NCBI RefSeq assembly: GCF_002280675.1
Contig: NZ_NCEN01000005.1
Coordinates: 85,977 to 149,976, forward strand
DNA from: Novosphingobium sp. 32-60-15
Lineage (GTDB): Bacteria > Pseudomonadota > Alphaproteobacteria > Sphingomonadales > Sphingomonadaceae
Length of the DNA stretch: 64,000 nt
Direction: 5' to 3'
The translations under genes were made by a program, and so were the position numbers. Within the stretch, counting starts at the first letter, position 1. Each line of letters begins with the position of its first letter. This document shows, piece after piece, positions 17,531 to 28,135 of the stretch. Under the pieces are notes generated by a model, which saw nothing but the letters and a program-made list of their open reading frames with translations, had not been told where the DNA came from and did no database searches.

Positions 17531-18895
17531 ATGACTGCTGCTGGGCCAATCCGCGCACGCTGTGATGGGGCTGATCGCCTGATTGAAGCGGATGAAACAC
17601 TTGCGGCTTTGCAAGTGCGCCTGGGTGGAAGCTTTCCCGGAACCCTTGCCCTACCCGGCCTATTCGCATTGGTTCGCAAAGCGCGCACAGCCGGCGTGGC
17701 ATTGTCGGCATTGCTTACGCTGGAAGATGATCGGCAACCCGTGTCATTCCGCGTGATGGCAACGCCATCAGACGATGGCACCACCATCGAAATAACCGAA
17801 TGGAAGCTTGCCGCCGACGCGTGGAAGGCGGACGAGAACGGCGCCGCCGAGGCCTTGTTGCGCCAACTCGCTGAGGCACACGTCGTGCTTGATGCGGAAC
17901 AGCGCGTCATCTCCGGCACGGTGGACGCCAGCGATCTGGCGAATTTCAGCAAAGCGCTACGCCAGGGATTTGGCCGCTATTGGACAGATTTGGTCAACCT
18001 GCGTGGCAATTCCCATCTCCAGCCGCTCCATTGGCGGTTGCTGGACGATGCTGAACTTGATCTTCCCGGTTCCACCCGCAATTGGCGCGCGCGTTTGCTA
18101 CCGCTGCGTTCAGGAGGCTTTGAACTTCTGCTTGTTGCAGAAACAGTCATTGGAGCCGGTATTGCAGAAAATGCAGGGCCGCTCAAACTACCCGATTTCA
18201 AAGGTTTGCTTGGCCGCAATCTGGCTCCGGCGCTGCGTCAACCGATCAATCGCATTGTCGCCAATGCCGAAACGATCCGGACGCGCCTCGCCGGGCCACT
18301 GGCAGATCAATATGCCAACTATGCTGGCGATATTGCCGAAGCAGGGCGGCACTTGCTGGGGTTGGTCGAGGACCTTTCCGATCTTGAAACGGTCGAAGAC
18401 GCCGATTTTGCCCCGTCTCTTGATCAAATTGATCTGGCGGATTGTGCACGCCGTGCAGCAGGGATCCTTGGCGTGCGTGCGCAAGAGCGCTCCATCATAA
18501 TTGTGACACCACCGGCAGACCAACGTGCTCCGGCAATTGGTGAATTCCGCCGGATATTGCAGATTTTGTTGAACCTGATCGGCAACGCCATCCGCTACAC
18601 CCCCGGACACACCACTGTTACCATTGCTGTGGGTAGTGAAGGCCAATCGTCATGGCTGGCAGTCACTGATGAGGGTCCGGGACTGAATGCCGAACAATCG
18701 GCCAAAGTTTTCGAGAAGTTTGAAAGACTGGGCCGCAGTGGCGATGGTGGCAGCGGCCTTGGCCTCTATATCTCGCGCAAACTTGCACGGGCCATGGGCG
18801 GGGAATTGATTGCAACCGCTGCAGAAAATGGCGGTGCACGCTTTATACTCAGCCTGCCTTCTGCTCAAATAGATGCAACGACCGGAGCGGCCTGA
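17531..18895 (+). CDS. Histidine-kinase-like ATPase with degenerate H-box
   Basis: Encodes 454 residues. The C-terminal HATPase_c domain looks intact: N-box LLNLIGNAIRYTPG, G1 DEGPGL, F-box KVFEKFERLG, G2 GSGLGLYISRKLARAMGG. The preceding dimerisation helix matches HisKA in outline (NLAPALRQPINRIVANAE), but where active kinases have S-H-E-L-R-T-P it reads A-P-A-L-R-Q-P, so the His is Pro233. A PAS-like region precedes it and there is no membrane helix, so it is soluble. ATP may be bound without autophosphorylation on the usual residue. It ends the cluster begun by the Hpt-like gene. Confidence 0.8.
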   Translation: MTAAGPIRARCDGADRLIEADETLAALQVRLGGSFPGTLALPGLFALVRKARTAGVALSALLTLEDDRQPVSFRVMATPSDDGTTIEITEWKLAADAWKADENGAAEALLRQLAEAHVVLDAEQRVISGTVDASDLANFSKALRQGFGRYWTDLVNLRGNSHLQPLHWRLLDDAELDLPGSTRNWRARLLPLRSGGFELLLVAETVIGAGIAENAGPLKLPDFKGLLGRNLAPALRQPINRIVANAETIRTRLAGPLADQYANYAGDIAEAGRHLLGLVEDLSDLETVEDADFAPSLDQIDLADCARRAAGILGVRAQERSIIIVTPPADQRAPAIGEFRRILQILLNLIGNAIRYTPGHTTVTIAVGSEGQSSWLAVTDEGPGLNAEQSAKVFEKFERLGRSGDGGSGLGLYISRKLARAMGGELIATAAENGGARFILSLPSAQIDATTGAA

Positions 18896-19087
18896 CTAGC
18901 GCCGTTTTCCTGCGCGCCACAGCGCAAAAATGCCCAGAACCATCAGGCCAGCGCCAATGTAGGCCCACTGGCTTTGTGCCAGCATGAAACTGGATGCAGG
19001 CCACAAGATCAATCCAGTTCCCTGTCCGATCCACAGAGCACCAATAATTATGGCGGCGATGCCGAACACCTTGAGAAGCTTCGCCAT
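18896..19087 (-). CDS. Small two-helix membrane protein
   Basis: Encodes 63 residues with two hydrophobic helices (residues about 7-29 and 42-57) and a basic end (RAGKRR). The stop codon directly abuts the stop of the histidine-kinase-like gene on the other strand. It lies on the same strand as, and downstream of, gltA, but there is no clear function. It is supported by good hydrophobic periodicity and a sensible start rather than by a known family. Confidence 0.5.
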   Translation of the reverse strand: MAKLLKVFGIAAIIIGALWIGQGTGLILWPASSFMLAQSQWAYIGAGLMVLGIFALWRAGKRR

Positions 19088-19110
19088 CGCCGCCAGTCCT
19101 TATCAGTCTA

Positions 19111-20397
19111 TCAGCGTTCGCTTACGGGCACATAGTCACGGGCAGTGGGGCCAGTGTAAAGCTGGCGCGGACGACCGATCTTCTGGCCTGGGTCAGAGAT
19201 CATTTCATTCCATTGCGCCACCCAGCCGACTGTCCGGGCAAGCGCGAACAGCACTGTGAACATCGTTGTCGGGAAGCCGATCGCCGACAAAATGATGCCC
19301 GAATAGAAATCGACGTTCGGGAACAGCTTCTTTTCAGCAAAGTAGGGATCGCTGAGCGCGATTTCCTCAAGGCGGAGTGCGGTTTCGAACAGCGGATCCT
19401 GCACATTAAGCGCCGCAAACACTTCGCGGACAGTCGTCTGCATCACGGTCGCGCGCGGATCGTAGTTCTTGTAAACGCGGTGGCCAAAGCCCATCAGACG
19501 GAACGGATCGTTCTTGTCCTTGGCGCGATCAATGTAATGCTGAATGCGATCAGGCGTGCCGATTTCCTTCAGCATGTTGAGCGCAGCTTCGTTCGCACCA
19601 CCATGGGCAGGGCCCCACAGGCAGGCAATGCCCGCTGCGATGCAAGCAAACGGGTTTGCACCCGAAGAACCCGCCAAACGCACGGTCGAGGTCGACGCGT
19701 TCTGTTCGTGATCGGCGTGAAGCGTAAAGATGCGGTCCATCGCCTTTTCAACGGCGGGGATCACTTCATATTCTTCTGCCGGCACGCCGAAGGTCATTTT
19801 CAGGAAGTTGCCGGTGTAAGACAGCTTGTTGTCCGGATAGACGAAAGGCTGGCCGACCGAATACTTGTAAGCCATTGCCGCAATCGTCGGCATCTTGGCG
19901 ATCAGACGGTGCGAGCTGATCTTGCGATGCGTGGGGTCAGCAATGTCGGTGCTGTCATGATAGAACGCCGAAAGCGCACCAACTACGCCGCACATGATCG
20001 CCATGGGATGTGCGTCACGGCGGAATCCGCGATAGAACGTGGCAAGCTGTTCATGCAGCATCGTGTGGCGTGTGATCGTGCGGCTGAAATCGGCCAATTC
20101 CTGCGCGCTCGGCAATTCGCCATTCAGCAGCAAGTAGCTGACTTCCATAAAGGAAGAATGTTCGGCCAGTTGTCCGATCGGATAACCGCGGTGAAGCAGA
20201 ACCCCTTCATCACCGTCAATGTACGTGATCGCAGAATCGCAGCTTGCCGTTGAGGTGAAGCCCGGATCGTAAGTGAACATACCCGTCTGGGCATAGAGCT
20301 TGCGGATGTCGATCACATCAGGACCGATCGTTCCGCTGCTTACGGGCATTTCGATGGTCTTGCCGCCAGCGGTCATAGAAGCCTGGTTAACGCTCAC
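19111..20397 (-). CDS. gltA: Citrate synthase
   Basis: Encodes 428 residues of type II (hexameric) citrate synthase, which condenses oxaloacetate and acetyl-CoA in the TCA cycle. Catalytic-region motifs are present: [31 protein letters not shown] (active-site His), [15 protein letters not shown] (active-site His) and NVDFYSGI (active-site Asp). I place the start at GTG 20397 because CAGGAGG stands 7-8 bases upstream and the resulting length equals that of other family members; an in-frame ATG at 20418 would put this Shine-Dalgarno inside the coding region. It is a single-gene unit downstream of gltX on the same strand. Confidence 0.96.
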   Translation of the reverse strand: MSVNQASMTAGGKTIEMPVSSGTIGPDVIDIRKLYAQTGMFTYDPGFTSTASCDSAITYIDGDEGVLLHRGYPIGQLAEHSSFMEVSYLLLNGELPSAQELADFSRTITRHTMLHEQLATFYRGFRRDAHPMAIMCGVVGALSAFYHDSTDIADPTHRKISSHRLIAKMPTIAAMAYKYSVGQPFVYPDNKLSYTGNFLKMTFGVPAEEYEVIPAVEKAMDRIFTLHADHEQNASTSTVRLAGSSGANPFACIAAGIACLWGPAHGGANEAALNMLKEIGTPDRIQHYIDRAKDKNDPFRLMGFGHRVYKNYDPRATVMQTTVREVFAALNVQDPLFETALRLEEIALSDPYFAEKKLFPNVDFYSGIILSAIGFPTTMFTVLFALARTVGWVAQWNEMISDPGQKIGRPRQLYTGPTARDYVPVSER

Positions 20398-20441
20398 GCC
20401 TTTGCCCTCCTGTTCCATTTCATTTCAATACCCTGCGCCGG

Positions 20442-21905
20442 TCAAGCAGCTTGATCGCGAATGCGCGCCAGCGACTCGTCTTTGCCGAGCAGTGCCAATA
20501 CGTCGAAAATTCCCGGTGAGGTAGTCTGTCCCGTCAAGCTTGCGCGCAACGGTTGGGCAATCTTGCCCAGACCTATCCCTAACTCCTCAGCCATTTGTTT
20601 CACCGTGGCCTCGAGGCTTTCGGTTGTCCAGCCGTTTTCAGCGTCAAGCACTGTTGTGATTTTGCTTAACAGTGTCCGCGCTTCATCGGTCAAAAGTGCC
20701 GCGGCCTTTTCAACCATGGGCAGGGGGCGCTGCGCAAACAGGAACACGGCACCTTGCGCCAATTCGTTAAGGTCCGCCGCCCGAACTTTCAGCACTGGCA
20801 TGGCCCGTGTCAGCAATTCAAGCCCGCTATTTGCCTCGAAGGCCGGAGCGAGTGCAGGCAGGCGTTCAGCAACCAGTGCAGCAAGCCGCGCATCATCAGC
20901 CTCGCGGATATAATGCCCGTTCAGGTTCAATAACTTCTTCAGATCAAACCGTGATGCGCCTTTGTTCACATCGACAATATCGAACCATTCAACCGCCTGA
21001 TCGCGGCTGATGATTTCTTCATCGCCATGGCCCCAGCCGAGCCGTAGCAGGTAATTGAATACAGCTTCTGGCAACAGGCCCATCTCATCGCGATAAGCAT
21101 CAACTCCCAGAGCGCCATGGCGTTTGGAAAGCTTGGCTCCGTCTGCTCCGTGGATCAGCGGAATGTGGGCATATACCGGGTCCGGCCACGTGCCATCGAT
21201 GCTGTTCATGCCGCGAATGACCACCAACTGGCGGAAAGCGTTGTTGATGTGATCATCACCACGGATCACGTGCGTCACGCCCATGTCGTGATCGTCAACC
21301 ACTACCGCCAACATATACGTGGGCGTGCCGTCAGATCGCAGCACGATGAAATCATCAAGTTCGCTATTTTGAACCGTGATCGATCCTTGGACCTGATCGG
21401 CGATGACCGTTTCACCCTCGCGCGGTGATTTCATCCGCACGACAAAAGCCGCGCCATCGGGCCACTGGTCAGGTGTCGCATCCCGCCATTCGCTGTCGAT
21501 GCGGAACGGGCGCCTTTCGGCTTGCGCTTGATCGCGCCGCGCCGCCAGTTCCTCCTGCGTCAGATAGCAGCGATAGGCATGGCCTGCTTCAAGCAACTGG
21601 TGCGCCACTTGCGCGTGTCGTTCAGACCGTGAGAACTGGAATACCGGCGGCTCATCTCCACCAAGCCCCAGCCATTCCAGCCCGTCAAAAATCGCATCAA
21701 TCGCAGCGTCGGTAGACCGCGCGCGATCCGTATCTTCAACCCGCAAAAGGTATGTGCCGCCATGATGGCGGGCATAAAGCCAGTTGAACAGCGCAGTTCG
21801 CGCACCGCCAATGTGGAGATAGCCGGTGGGCGAGGGCGCAAAACGCGTCACCACCCCGCCATTGGGGCGTAATCCTGCAGAAATGGTGTCAGTGGCGCTT
21901 GCCAT
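20442..21905 (-). CDS. gltX: Glutamyl-tRNA synthetase
   Basis: Encodes 487 residues of class I glutamyl-tRNA synthetase, which charges tRNA-Glu (and possibly tRNA-Gln). The HIGH motif appears as [17 protein letters not shown] and the KMSKS motif as AKLSKRHGA. Recognition and anticodon-binding regions follow in normal order and the length is typical. Start ATG 21905. It is divergent from comEC, whose start is only 29 bases away, so their promoters overlap. Confidence 0.96.
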   Translation of the reverse strand: MASATDTISAGLRPNGGVVTRFAPSPTGYLHIGGARTALFNWLYARHHGGTYLLRVEDTDRARSTDAAIDAIFDGLEWLGLGGDEPPVFQFSRSERHAQVAHQLLEAGHAYRCYLTQEELAARRDQAQAERRPFRIDSEWRDATPDQWPDGAAFVVRMKSPREGETVIADQVQGSITVQNSELDDFIVLRSDGTPTYMLAVVVDDHDMGVTHVIRGDDHINNAFRQLVVIRGMNSIDGTWPDPVYAHIPLIHGADGAKLSKRHGALGVDAYRDEMGLLPEAVFNYLLRLGWGHGDEEIISRDQAVEWFDIVDVNKGASRFDLKKLLNLNGHYIREADDARLAALVAERLPALAPAFEANSGLELLTRAMPVLKVRAADLNELAQGAVFLFAQRPLPMVEKAAALLTDEARTLLSKITTVLDAENGWTTESLEATVKQMAEELGIGLGKIAQPLRASLTGQTTSPGIFDVLALLGKDESLARIRDQAA

Positions 21906-21934
21906 TGGCCGCGCTTTCCTTCCCTTTAAAACTC

Positions 21935-24211
21935 ATGGCGTCCGCCTTACCCAACGCTCCCGCAACAGATGATCCGGCGACAGGACTACCTGCTGCCAAT
22001 CCTGCGACAACGCTGGTCGGACGCCGCGGGCATTGGGACATCACGGCGCGATTGTCCAGCATCCTTAAACATGGTGAAGCCTTCCTTGAAGCTCATCCGT
22101 TTGAGCGGGGGCTGTGGCTGGTCGTTGCATTTGCCGCCGGCATCGTGGCGTGGGTCACCCTGCCCAGTCCGGCTCATTGGATCGCGCTGCTTTTTGGCAT
22201 GTCCGGACTGGCATTAATGGCCGCAATATTTCTGGACGAAGCCAACTTTGGACACGTTCGCCTTGCTGTGATCGGCCTTGCTGCCATGGGCTGTGCGGGC
22301 CTCACTACCATCTGGGCGAAATCTGAACTGGTCGGCCAACCCGGAATCTCGAGGCCACTTGTGGTCTGGGTGCAGGGCCGATTGGTTGAACGCCGTGAAG
22401 AGCCAGCCAAAGCCCGCGCAAGGCTTTTGATACGGGTGCCCTTCGAAGGCTTTGCAGGGCCGGTGTTGGTCCGCGTCAACTTGCCGACGGACAAAGACAA
22501 TCCGGCTGCACGCCAAGGCGCGATTGTCCGCCTGCGCGCCCGTTTAATGCCCCCTGCGCCGCCTTTGCTGCCCGGAGCCTATGATTTCGCGCGAACTGCC
22601 TGGTTCAATGGCATCGCCGCCACCGGTTCAGCACTTTCAAACGTTGAAGTCCTGCGCGAATCAGACCGCGGCACCACCCTTCGCGGGCTCCAATCCTCGC
22701 TCGCTCGTCACATTCGCTCGATGCTCGCAGGTTCACCCGGCAACATTGCCGCAGCCCTTGCCAGCGGTGATCGCGGCGCCATCGCCATGGCTGATGAAGA
22801 CGCGATGCGTGATGCAGGCCTTACGCACTTGCTTTCGATCAGCGGTTTACACGTTAGCGCACTGGTCGGCTTCGTCTATTGGATCGTCGCGCGCGCTCTC
22901 GCGTTCGTCCCGTGGATCGCGCTTCGTGTGCGTGTGCCGATTGCAGGCGCGCTGGCAGGAGCGCTGGCAGGCATCGCTTATACTTTGCTCACCGGCGCTG
23001 AAGTTCCGACGGTCCGCTCTTGCCTAGGCGCTTTGCTGGTGCTTGCGGCTCTCGCCTTGGGGCGCGATCCCTTATCACTGCGCCTTGTCGCGGTTGGCGG
23101 GCTTCTGGTTATGCTGTTCTGGCCCGAAGCGGTCGTTGGACCCAGCTTTCAGATGAGTTTCTCGGCAGTAATCGCCATCATCGCGTTCCACTCTGCCGCC
23201 CCGGTACGCGGTTTCCTCAGTTCCGCGCATTATGGCCCGGTTGTACGTTTCGCGCGCGGAATCGTGATGTTGCTGGCAACTGGTATAGTGATCGAATTGG
23301 CGCTGATGCCAATCGGCCTGTTCCACTTCCACCGCGCCGGAGTTTACGGCGCACTGGCCAATGTCATCGCCATCCCTTTAACGACGTTTGCGATCATGCC
23401 GCTGATCGGGCTGGCACTGCTGCTTGACCTTGGCGGGATCGGAGCGCCGATGTGGTGGCTGGCCGGCAAGGCCTTGGAATTTCTGCTGGCGATTGCGCAT
23501 TTCGTGGCTGCGCGGCCCGGTGCGGTGACCATGCTGCCTCCGGTTGAACCGTGGAGCTTTGGCCTGTTCGTCACCGGAATGCTCTGGCTTGCCCTTTGGA
23601 CCGGACGCATCCGTTTGTGGGGCGCAATCCCTGCCGCCATTGCTGTCACAGTGATGATCTTTGCGCCTACGCCCGATATCCTCGTCACTGGTGACGGCCA
23701 CCATGTCGGCATTACCGGCCAGGGCGAGGACCTGCTTGTCCTGCGCGATGGGCGTGGCGATTATATGCGGGATAGCCTGCTCGAACTTGCCGGAATGGAA
23801 GGCCAATTGCGCCCTTTGGAAGACTGGCCCGCTGCCCGTTGCAGCGCAGACTTTTGTACTATCGCTATCAACAGGAACGGCAAACGCTTTACCCTTCTGA
23901 TGGCCCGCACCCGCGAGTACATTGACGATATGGAACTTGAATCGGCCTGTGAACGTGCCGACATTGTGGTCGCTGATCGGCGACTACCATGGGCTTGCCG
24001 CCCGAAAATGCTCAAGGCAGACCGGACATTTTTGGCAAAGACTGGCGGGATAACGATCAATTTGGCGAGCGGCAAAATACGCACTGTGGCCGAAACACAA
24101 GGGAGGCACGGGTGGTATCGCTGGCCTGTGACGGGGGAGATCAAGAGCGGACTGAAGCAGCAAATCCCCCAGCCTTCAGTCGGGGCAGCGCCGTCAGCTT
24201 TTAAGCCTTGA
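21935..24211 (+). CDS. comEC: ComEC/Rec2-family membrane protein without metallo-beta-lactamase domain
   Basis: Encodes 758 residues. An N-terminal DUF4131 region with two or three membrane helices is followed by the Competence domain, whose signature is HLLSISGLHVSALVGFVYW, with about eight further helices. The C-terminal about 170 residues contain a soluble region (ILVTGDGHHVGITGQGEDLLVL) where many ComEC proteins carry a metallo-beta-lactamase-like nuclease; its HxHxDH motif is absent, as is common in alphaproteobacteria. Members form the inner-membrane channel for transforming DNA. The ATG at 21935 was chosen over a TTG at 21899 that overlaps gltX. Confidence 0.88.
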   Translation: MASALPNAPATDDPATGLPAANPATTLVGRRGHWDITARLSSILKHGEAFLEAHPFERGLWLVVAFAAGIVAWVTLPSPAHWIALLFGMSGLALMAAIFLDEANFGHVRLAVIGLAAMGCAGLTTIWAKSELVGQPGISRPLVVWVQGRLVERREEPAKARARLLIRVPFEGFAGPVLVRVNLPTDKDNPAARQGAIVRLRARLMPPAPPLLPGAYDFARTAWFNGIAATGSALSNVEVLRESDRGTTLRGLQSSLARHIRSMLAGSPGNIAAALASGDRGAIAMADEDAMRDAGLTHLLSISGLHVSALVGFVYWIVARALAFVPWIALRVRVPIAGALAGALAGIAYTLLTGAEVPTVRSCLGALLVLAALALGRDPLSLRLVAVGGLLVMLFWPEAVVGPSFQMSFSAVIAIIAFHSAAPVRGFLSSAHYGPVVRFARGIVMLLATGIVIELALMPIGLFHFHRAGVYGALANVIAIPLTTFAIMPLIGLALLLDLGGIGAPMWWLAGKALEFLLAIAHFVAARPGAVTMLPPVEPWSFGLFVTGMLWLALWTGRIRLWGAIPAAIAVTVMIFAPTPDILVTGDGHHVGITGQGEDLLVLRDGRGDYMRDSLLELAGMEGQLRPLEDWPAARCSADFCTIAINRNGKRFTLLMARTREYIDDMELESACERADIVVADRRLPWACRPKMLKADRTFLAKTGGITINLASGKIRTVAETQGRHGWYRWPVTGEIKSGLKQQIPQPSVGAAPSAFKP

Positions 24212-24312
24212 AACAAACCATAGCGACCAACGTCAAAGCAATCTGACGAAACAAAAGCCTATGGCGTGATGACTTTACGCCAGTCAAAAACAGGTCCCGT
24301 TCGTGTCGAGCG

Positions 24313-24344
24313 AAGTCGAGACGCTCTGCGCGGTGTCTCGACTT
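24313..24344. repeat. REP-like inverted repeat in the comEC-lexA intergenic region
   Basis: Perfect 10-bp arms AAGTCGAGAC (24313-24322) and GTCTCGACTT (24335-24344) are separated by 12 bases, inside the 364-base gap 24212-24575 between convergent comEC and lexA. The flanking TTATCCTGAG-like sequence resembles dispersed REP elements common in sphingomonad genomes. I see no gene in the gap. The hairpin may also serve as a terminator. Confidence 0.6.
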
Positions 24345-24575
24345 AGCCCTGAAAGGCCAAAGTTTATCCTGAGTGTATCAAACGGATCGAAACGAGCGGA
24401 GATTTGATTCAGCTTGACGTCATCACGCTCTAAACCAACGGCCGCTTGCCAATGACGAAGCCAAAAAAGCGCAGCACGTAAGCGTCCGCATAAGGCGGCG
24501 AAGTTAGGAGCGCTGCGTCACCAGCTTGCGCCGTCGCACATTTGTATCGGCGCAAGCTGGCATGACCGTCTTTTA

Positions 24576-25286
24576 TCAGTGATATCGGCGCAGCAATCCT
24601 GCCAGTTTGCCCTGAACCGTCACTTCATCAGGTCGGTAGAACTGCGGGTCATATGCGGCGTTGGCGGGATCAAGGCGGATCATGCCTTTTTCGCGGTGGA
24701 GGTACTTGAGCGTTGCCTCTTCGCCACGCACCAATGCGACGACGATTTCACCATCGCGGGCGGCATCTGTCTTGCGGACCAAAGCATAATCACCGTCAAA
24801 GATGCCGGCATCGACCATGGAATCGCCAGAGACTTCGAGGGCGTAATGTTCACCCGCGCCAAGCAAGGCCGCCGGTACAGGCAATGTCGCGCTGGTTTCA
24901 AAGGCTTCAATAGGCACGCCCGCAGCGATTTTGCCATGGAGGGGCAATTCGATGACATCGTTGGCCGGAGCGGGAGTTGCCCTTGGAGCAGTGCGCAGCG
25001 GGGTTAGGGCGGAGTTGGTGTTGGCCGCTGCACGGGTTGGCGCAGCGGTAGCGCCGCCCTTTGTTACCGCGCTGTCAGGTTGGCGGATAACTTCCAAAGC
25101 GCGGGCGCGGTTGGGCAGGCGGCGAATGAAGCCGCGCTCTTCCAGGGCAGAGATCAGACGGTGGACGCCAGACTTCGACTTAAGGTCGAGTGCTTCCTTC
25201 ATCTCCTCAAAACTGGGAGAGATGCCGGATTCCTCCAAGCGTACCTGGATGAAAGTGAGCAGTTCGTGCTGCTTGCGCGTTAACAT
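24576..25286 (-). CDS. lexA: LexA repressor/protease
   Basis: Encodes 236 residues. The N-terminal winged-helix DNA-binding domain starts [10 protein letters not shown] and contains the recognition region [20 protein letters not shown] long Ala/Thr-rich linker follows. The C-terminal S24 peptidase domain has the self-cleavage Ala122-Gly123 bond ([10 protein letters not shown]), catalytic Ser156 (SGDSMVDAG) and Lys194 (ATLKYL). LexA is expected to repress the imuA-dnaE2 cassette and itself; an operator copy lies 18-33 bases before the ATG. Start ATG 25286 is well supported. Confidence 0.96.
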   Translation of the reverse strand: MLTRKQHELLTFIQVRLEESGISPSFEEMKEALDLKSKSGVHRLISALEERGFIRRLPNRARALEVIRQPDSAVTKGGATAAPTRAAANTNSALTPLRTAPRATPAPANDVIELPLHGKIAAGVPIEAFETSATLPVPAALLGAGEHYALEVSGDSMVDAGIFDGDYALVRKTDAARDGEIVVALVRGEEATLKYLHREKGMIRLDPANAAYDPQFYRPDEVTVQGKLAGLLRRYH

Positions 25287-25304
25287 TGGCGGTTCTCCGC
25301 AGGT

Positions 25305-25319
25305 GAACGAATGCGGAAC
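25305..25319 (-). promoter_or_regulatory. LexA box in the lexA promoter (autoregulation)
   Basis: On the + strand GAAC-GAATGCG-GAAC, a perfect GAAC-N7-GAAC operator, lies 18 bases before the lexA start codon. Confidence 0.88.
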
Positions 25320-25343
25320 GGATAAGCAACTTACTGCAACTCG

Positions 25344-26549
25344 TCAAGCAATACCGCCATTTTCGATCAGGTAAACAGGAACATCTGTTCCCGCCGCTTT
25401 CGCATCCGCCCATGCTTCGCGCAGAACGAACGAATTCGCGCGCGACAGCGGGGACAAGGCGCCGGAGTCTTGCAGCGGATCAAGGGTTACAGATGTACCG
25501 TCCCAGTGCGCGCGGAGGAATTCCATGCGACTGCCGCCTTTTGGCATGGGGCCAGTCAGGCGGGCAGGGATGGTGCGCGGAAGCGGCTGCGCTGCGCCAA
25601 GCATGGCGCGCAGGAGGGGCAACATGAACAGGAACGCGGTCACATAGGCAGACGCAGGGTTACCGGGTAGTCCGACGATGATCTGCGGTCCGCGTGTGGC
25701 AATGAGCAAGGGCTTGCCGGGCTTTATCCCGACGCGCCAGAAATCGATACTTGCGCCGATAGACGCCAATGCCGGACGGATAAGGTCATGATCCCCAACC
25801 GACGCGCCGCCGCTTGTAACGATAACGTCAGCATCGCGCGCGGTATCGAATGCGGCAGCAAGATCGTGGAGGTTATCCGCCACGGGTCCGCCGTGGGTGA
25901 CGCGGACGGGTAGGACAGCGGCCATGGCGTAAAGCATCGGACCGTTGCTGGCGGGAAGTTGGTGGAGTTCAGGCAACTGGCCGGGCGCTACCAGTTCGTC
26001 GCCACTATCGATCACAGTCAGCGTAAGCGTGCGGCGGACGGGGAGGTGGCTATGCCCGCCTGCGATGGCCAGCGCGATTTGGGCGGGGCCGATGCGGGTT
26101 CCGGCCTCGATCAGTACGGTATCGGCCGTGAAGTCCATTCCGGCGGGACGGATGTGCCGTCCGGGCGGCGCGGGAGGCTCTCCGGTGAGATTCAGTACTT
26201 CGCCTTCGCGGCCGGCGTCTTCCTGAAGCAACACCATGTCTGTGCCAGCCGGGACAACGGCGCCGGTGCTGATCCTTATGGCTTCGCCTTTGCTGACGGT
26301 TTTCGCGTAGGGGTGTCCAGCTGCACTCTCACCAATCACGTTCCAAGGGCCGGGTAGATCAACCGAGCGGAGCGCATAGCCGTCCATAGCTGAGAGAGGG
26401 GCGGCAGGTTGCGTCCGGCGAGCGACAACAGGTGCGGCGAGGTAGTGGCCGAGGCATTGTGCAACCGGGCGCTGCTCTAACGGCAGGGAAGGGGCCAGCG
26501 CAAGCAAGCGGGCCTGTGCCTCAGCTAGGGGAAGCGGCGGCGTTTTCAC
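25344..26549 (-). CDS. moeA: Molybdopterin molybdenumtransferase
   Basis: Encodes 401 residues of MoeA, which inserts molybdenum into adenylylated molybdopterin. Visible motifs: [10 protein letters not shown] near residue 53, [20 protein letters not shown], the MPT-binding [17 protein letters not shown], and [15 protein letters not shown]. Start is GTG 26549, overlapping the moaC stop by 4 bases (GTGA), so moaC-moeA form a coupled pair. Confidence 0.94.
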   Translation of the reverse strand: MKTPPLPLAEAQARLLALAPSLPLEQRPVAQCLGHYLAAPVVARRTQPAAPLSAMDGYALRSVDLPGPWNVIGESAAGHPYAKTVSKGEAIRISTGAVVPAGTDMVLLQEDAGREGEVLNLTGEPPAPPGRHIRPAGMDFTADTVLIEAGTRIGPAQIALAIAGGHSHLPVRRTLTLTVIDSGDELVAPGQLPELHQLPASNGPMLYAMAAVLPVRVTHGGPVADNLHDLAAAFDTARDADVIVTSGGASVGDHDLIRPALASIGASIDFWRVGIKPGKPLLIATRGPQIIVGLPGNPASAYVTAFLFMLPLLRAMLGAAQPLPRTIPARLTGPMPKGGSRMEFLRAHWDGTSVTLDPLQDSGALSPLSRANSFVLREAWADAKAAGTDVPVYLIENGGIA

Positions 26550-27022
26550 GCGTCGTCCGCCCGCCAGATTCCAGATTTGCCGCCGCGTTTTTCAATCAGG
26601 CGTATGCCTTCGATCACCATGCCTTTGTCGAGGGCTTTGGCCATATCGTAAACGGTAAGCAGTGCGACTGACACAGCGGTGAGTGCCTCCATTTCGATGC
26701 CGGTCTTGCCGGTTAGCGTGGCGGTGGCAGTACATTCCACGCCAGTCTCCACCAGTTCGAAATCAATGTTCACCGCATCGATGCCAAGCGGGTGGCACAG
26801 GGGGATGAGCTCGCCGGTTTTCTTGGCGGCCATGATCCCGGCAATGCGCGCCGTTCCAAGAACATCGCCCTTGGGCGCGTTGCCCTGCGCGATGGCGGTC
26901 AGCGTGGTGGCAGACATCCTGATCGCGCCTCTGGCCACGGCGACGCGGTGCGTTTCTGCCTTGCTGCCAACGTCGACCATCCGGGCGTTTCCAGCCGAAT
27001 CAACATGCGTCAATTTGTTCAT
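26546..27022 (-). CDS. moaC: Cyclic pyranopterin monophosphate synthase
   Basis: Encodes 158 residues of MoaC, which with MoaA converts GTP to cyclic pyranopterin monophosphate, the first step of molybdenum-cofactor synthesis. The family signatures [40 protein letters not shown] and [20 protein letters not shown] are all present. moaA is not in this window. Start ATG 27022. Confidence 0.96.
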   Translation of the reverse strand: MNKLTHVDSAGNARMVDVGSKAETHRVAVARGAIRMSATTLTAIAQGNAPKGDVLGTARIAGIMAAKKTGELIPLCHPLGIDAVNIDFELVETGVECTATATLTGKTGIEMEALTAVSVALLTVYDMAKALDKGMVIEGIRLIEKRGGKSGIWRADDA

Positions 27023-27280
27023 CTCTCGCCCTCAAATCCTGAACGGGTTTGCGCAGGTTACACTTCCCGAAGAGAAACTCTAATGCCCGCCTCTGCTCGG
27101 AACTGCATGGTTTTTTCGGTGGAGAGCAAGGGGCCAAGCATAAGGCGGAGTTTGGCAGAGGCGCGACATGCGATGTGGCAATTGCATCGGCTGATGGTGG
27201 TATGCTCGTCGGCTGGGTTGACGTCTGGCAAGACACCCCAATGCTCTTCCCCGCAATCGAGAGGGAGGACCAAGTTTTCG

Positions 27281-28069
27281 TCAGCCGTTAAGCAAAGTAA
27301 GGGTGGCTGCCGTTATGTCGGTCTGTCGCATCAGGCTTTCGCCTACCAAAAACGTGCGCGCGCCGCATGGTTCAAGGCGCAAAAGATCGGCGTGAGTGTT
27401 GATGCCGCTTTCGCTAACCAGAAGGGTGCCTTCGGGGGCGAGGGGGGCGAGGCGTTCTGTAGTCGACAGGTCGGTGACAAAGCGTTTCAGGTCACGGTTG
27501 TTAATGCCGATCAGGCGCGACTTGAGATGGGCGGCGCGCTCCATTTCTTCCTCGTTGTGGACTTCGACGAGCGCATCCATGCCAAGTTCGCGGGCGGCGG
27601 CTTCGATTTCGGCCATTTGGCTGTCTGACAGGCAGGCGGCGATGATCAGGATGGCGTCAGCGCCGATGGCGCGCGCTTCGAGGCACTGCCACGGATCGAC
27701 CATGAAATCCTTGCGGATGACCGGTAGGGTGCAGGCAGCGCGGGCCTCGATCAGGTAATCTTCGTGGCCCTGAAAATAAGGCGCGTCGGTGAGCACCGAG
27801 AGGCAGGTAGCGCCGCCTGCCTCGTAGGCACGGGCGTGAGCTGCAGGGCTAAAATCGGCGCGGATCAGCCCTTTGGATGGGCTGGACTTCTTGATCTCGG
27901 CAATCAGGGCGTAACCCTTGGCGGCCTTGGTGCGCAGAGCGGCTTCGAAGCCGCGTGGCGGCGTTTGCTGTGCAGCGCTGTCTGCCAGTTCGGCAACGTT
28001 CGTGGCGGCCTTGCGGGCGGCCACCTCGATGCGTTTTGTGTCGCAGATTTCAGTGAGCATATCAGTCAT
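27281..28069 (-). CDS. trpC: Indole-3-glycerol-phosphate synthase
   Basis: Encodes 262 residues, a TIM-barrel enzyme that closes the indole ring in tryptophan synthesis. Motifs: [19 protein letters not shown] with the catalytic Lys, [25 protein letters not shown] and [10 protein letters not shown], and the phosphate-binding VSESGI near the end. It follows trpD after 66 bases. It is separate from trpF, as usual in alphaproteobacteria. Confidence 0.95.
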   Translation of the reverse strand: MTDMLTEICDTKRIEVAARKAATNVAELADSAAQQTPPRGFEAALRTKAAKGYALIAEIKKSSPSKGLIRADFSPAAHARAYEAGGATCLSVLTDAPYFQGHEDYLIEARAACTLPVIRKDFMVDPWQCLEARAIGADAILIIAACLSDSQMAEIEAAARELGMDALVEVHNEEEMERAAHLKSRLIGINNRDLKRFVTDLSTTERLAPLAPEGTLLVSESGINTHADLLRLEPCGARTFLVGESLMRQTDITAATLTLLNG

Positions 28070-28135
28070 GGTGGATTGGTCTTTGCCGTGCTGGGCGGAA
28101 TTAGTCGAGTGGGTTTTGGGTGATGGACTGGCTCG

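Noticed and set aside
19213..20253. 346-residue open frame antisense to gltA
   Set aside because: Citrate synthase on the other strand is certain; the frame has no recognisable domain.
27058..27273. 71-residue reverse frame between trpC and moaC
   Set aside because: Possible small gene, but no ribosome-binding site, no family and no hydrophobic or charged pattern to support it; the 258-base gap is left unassigned.
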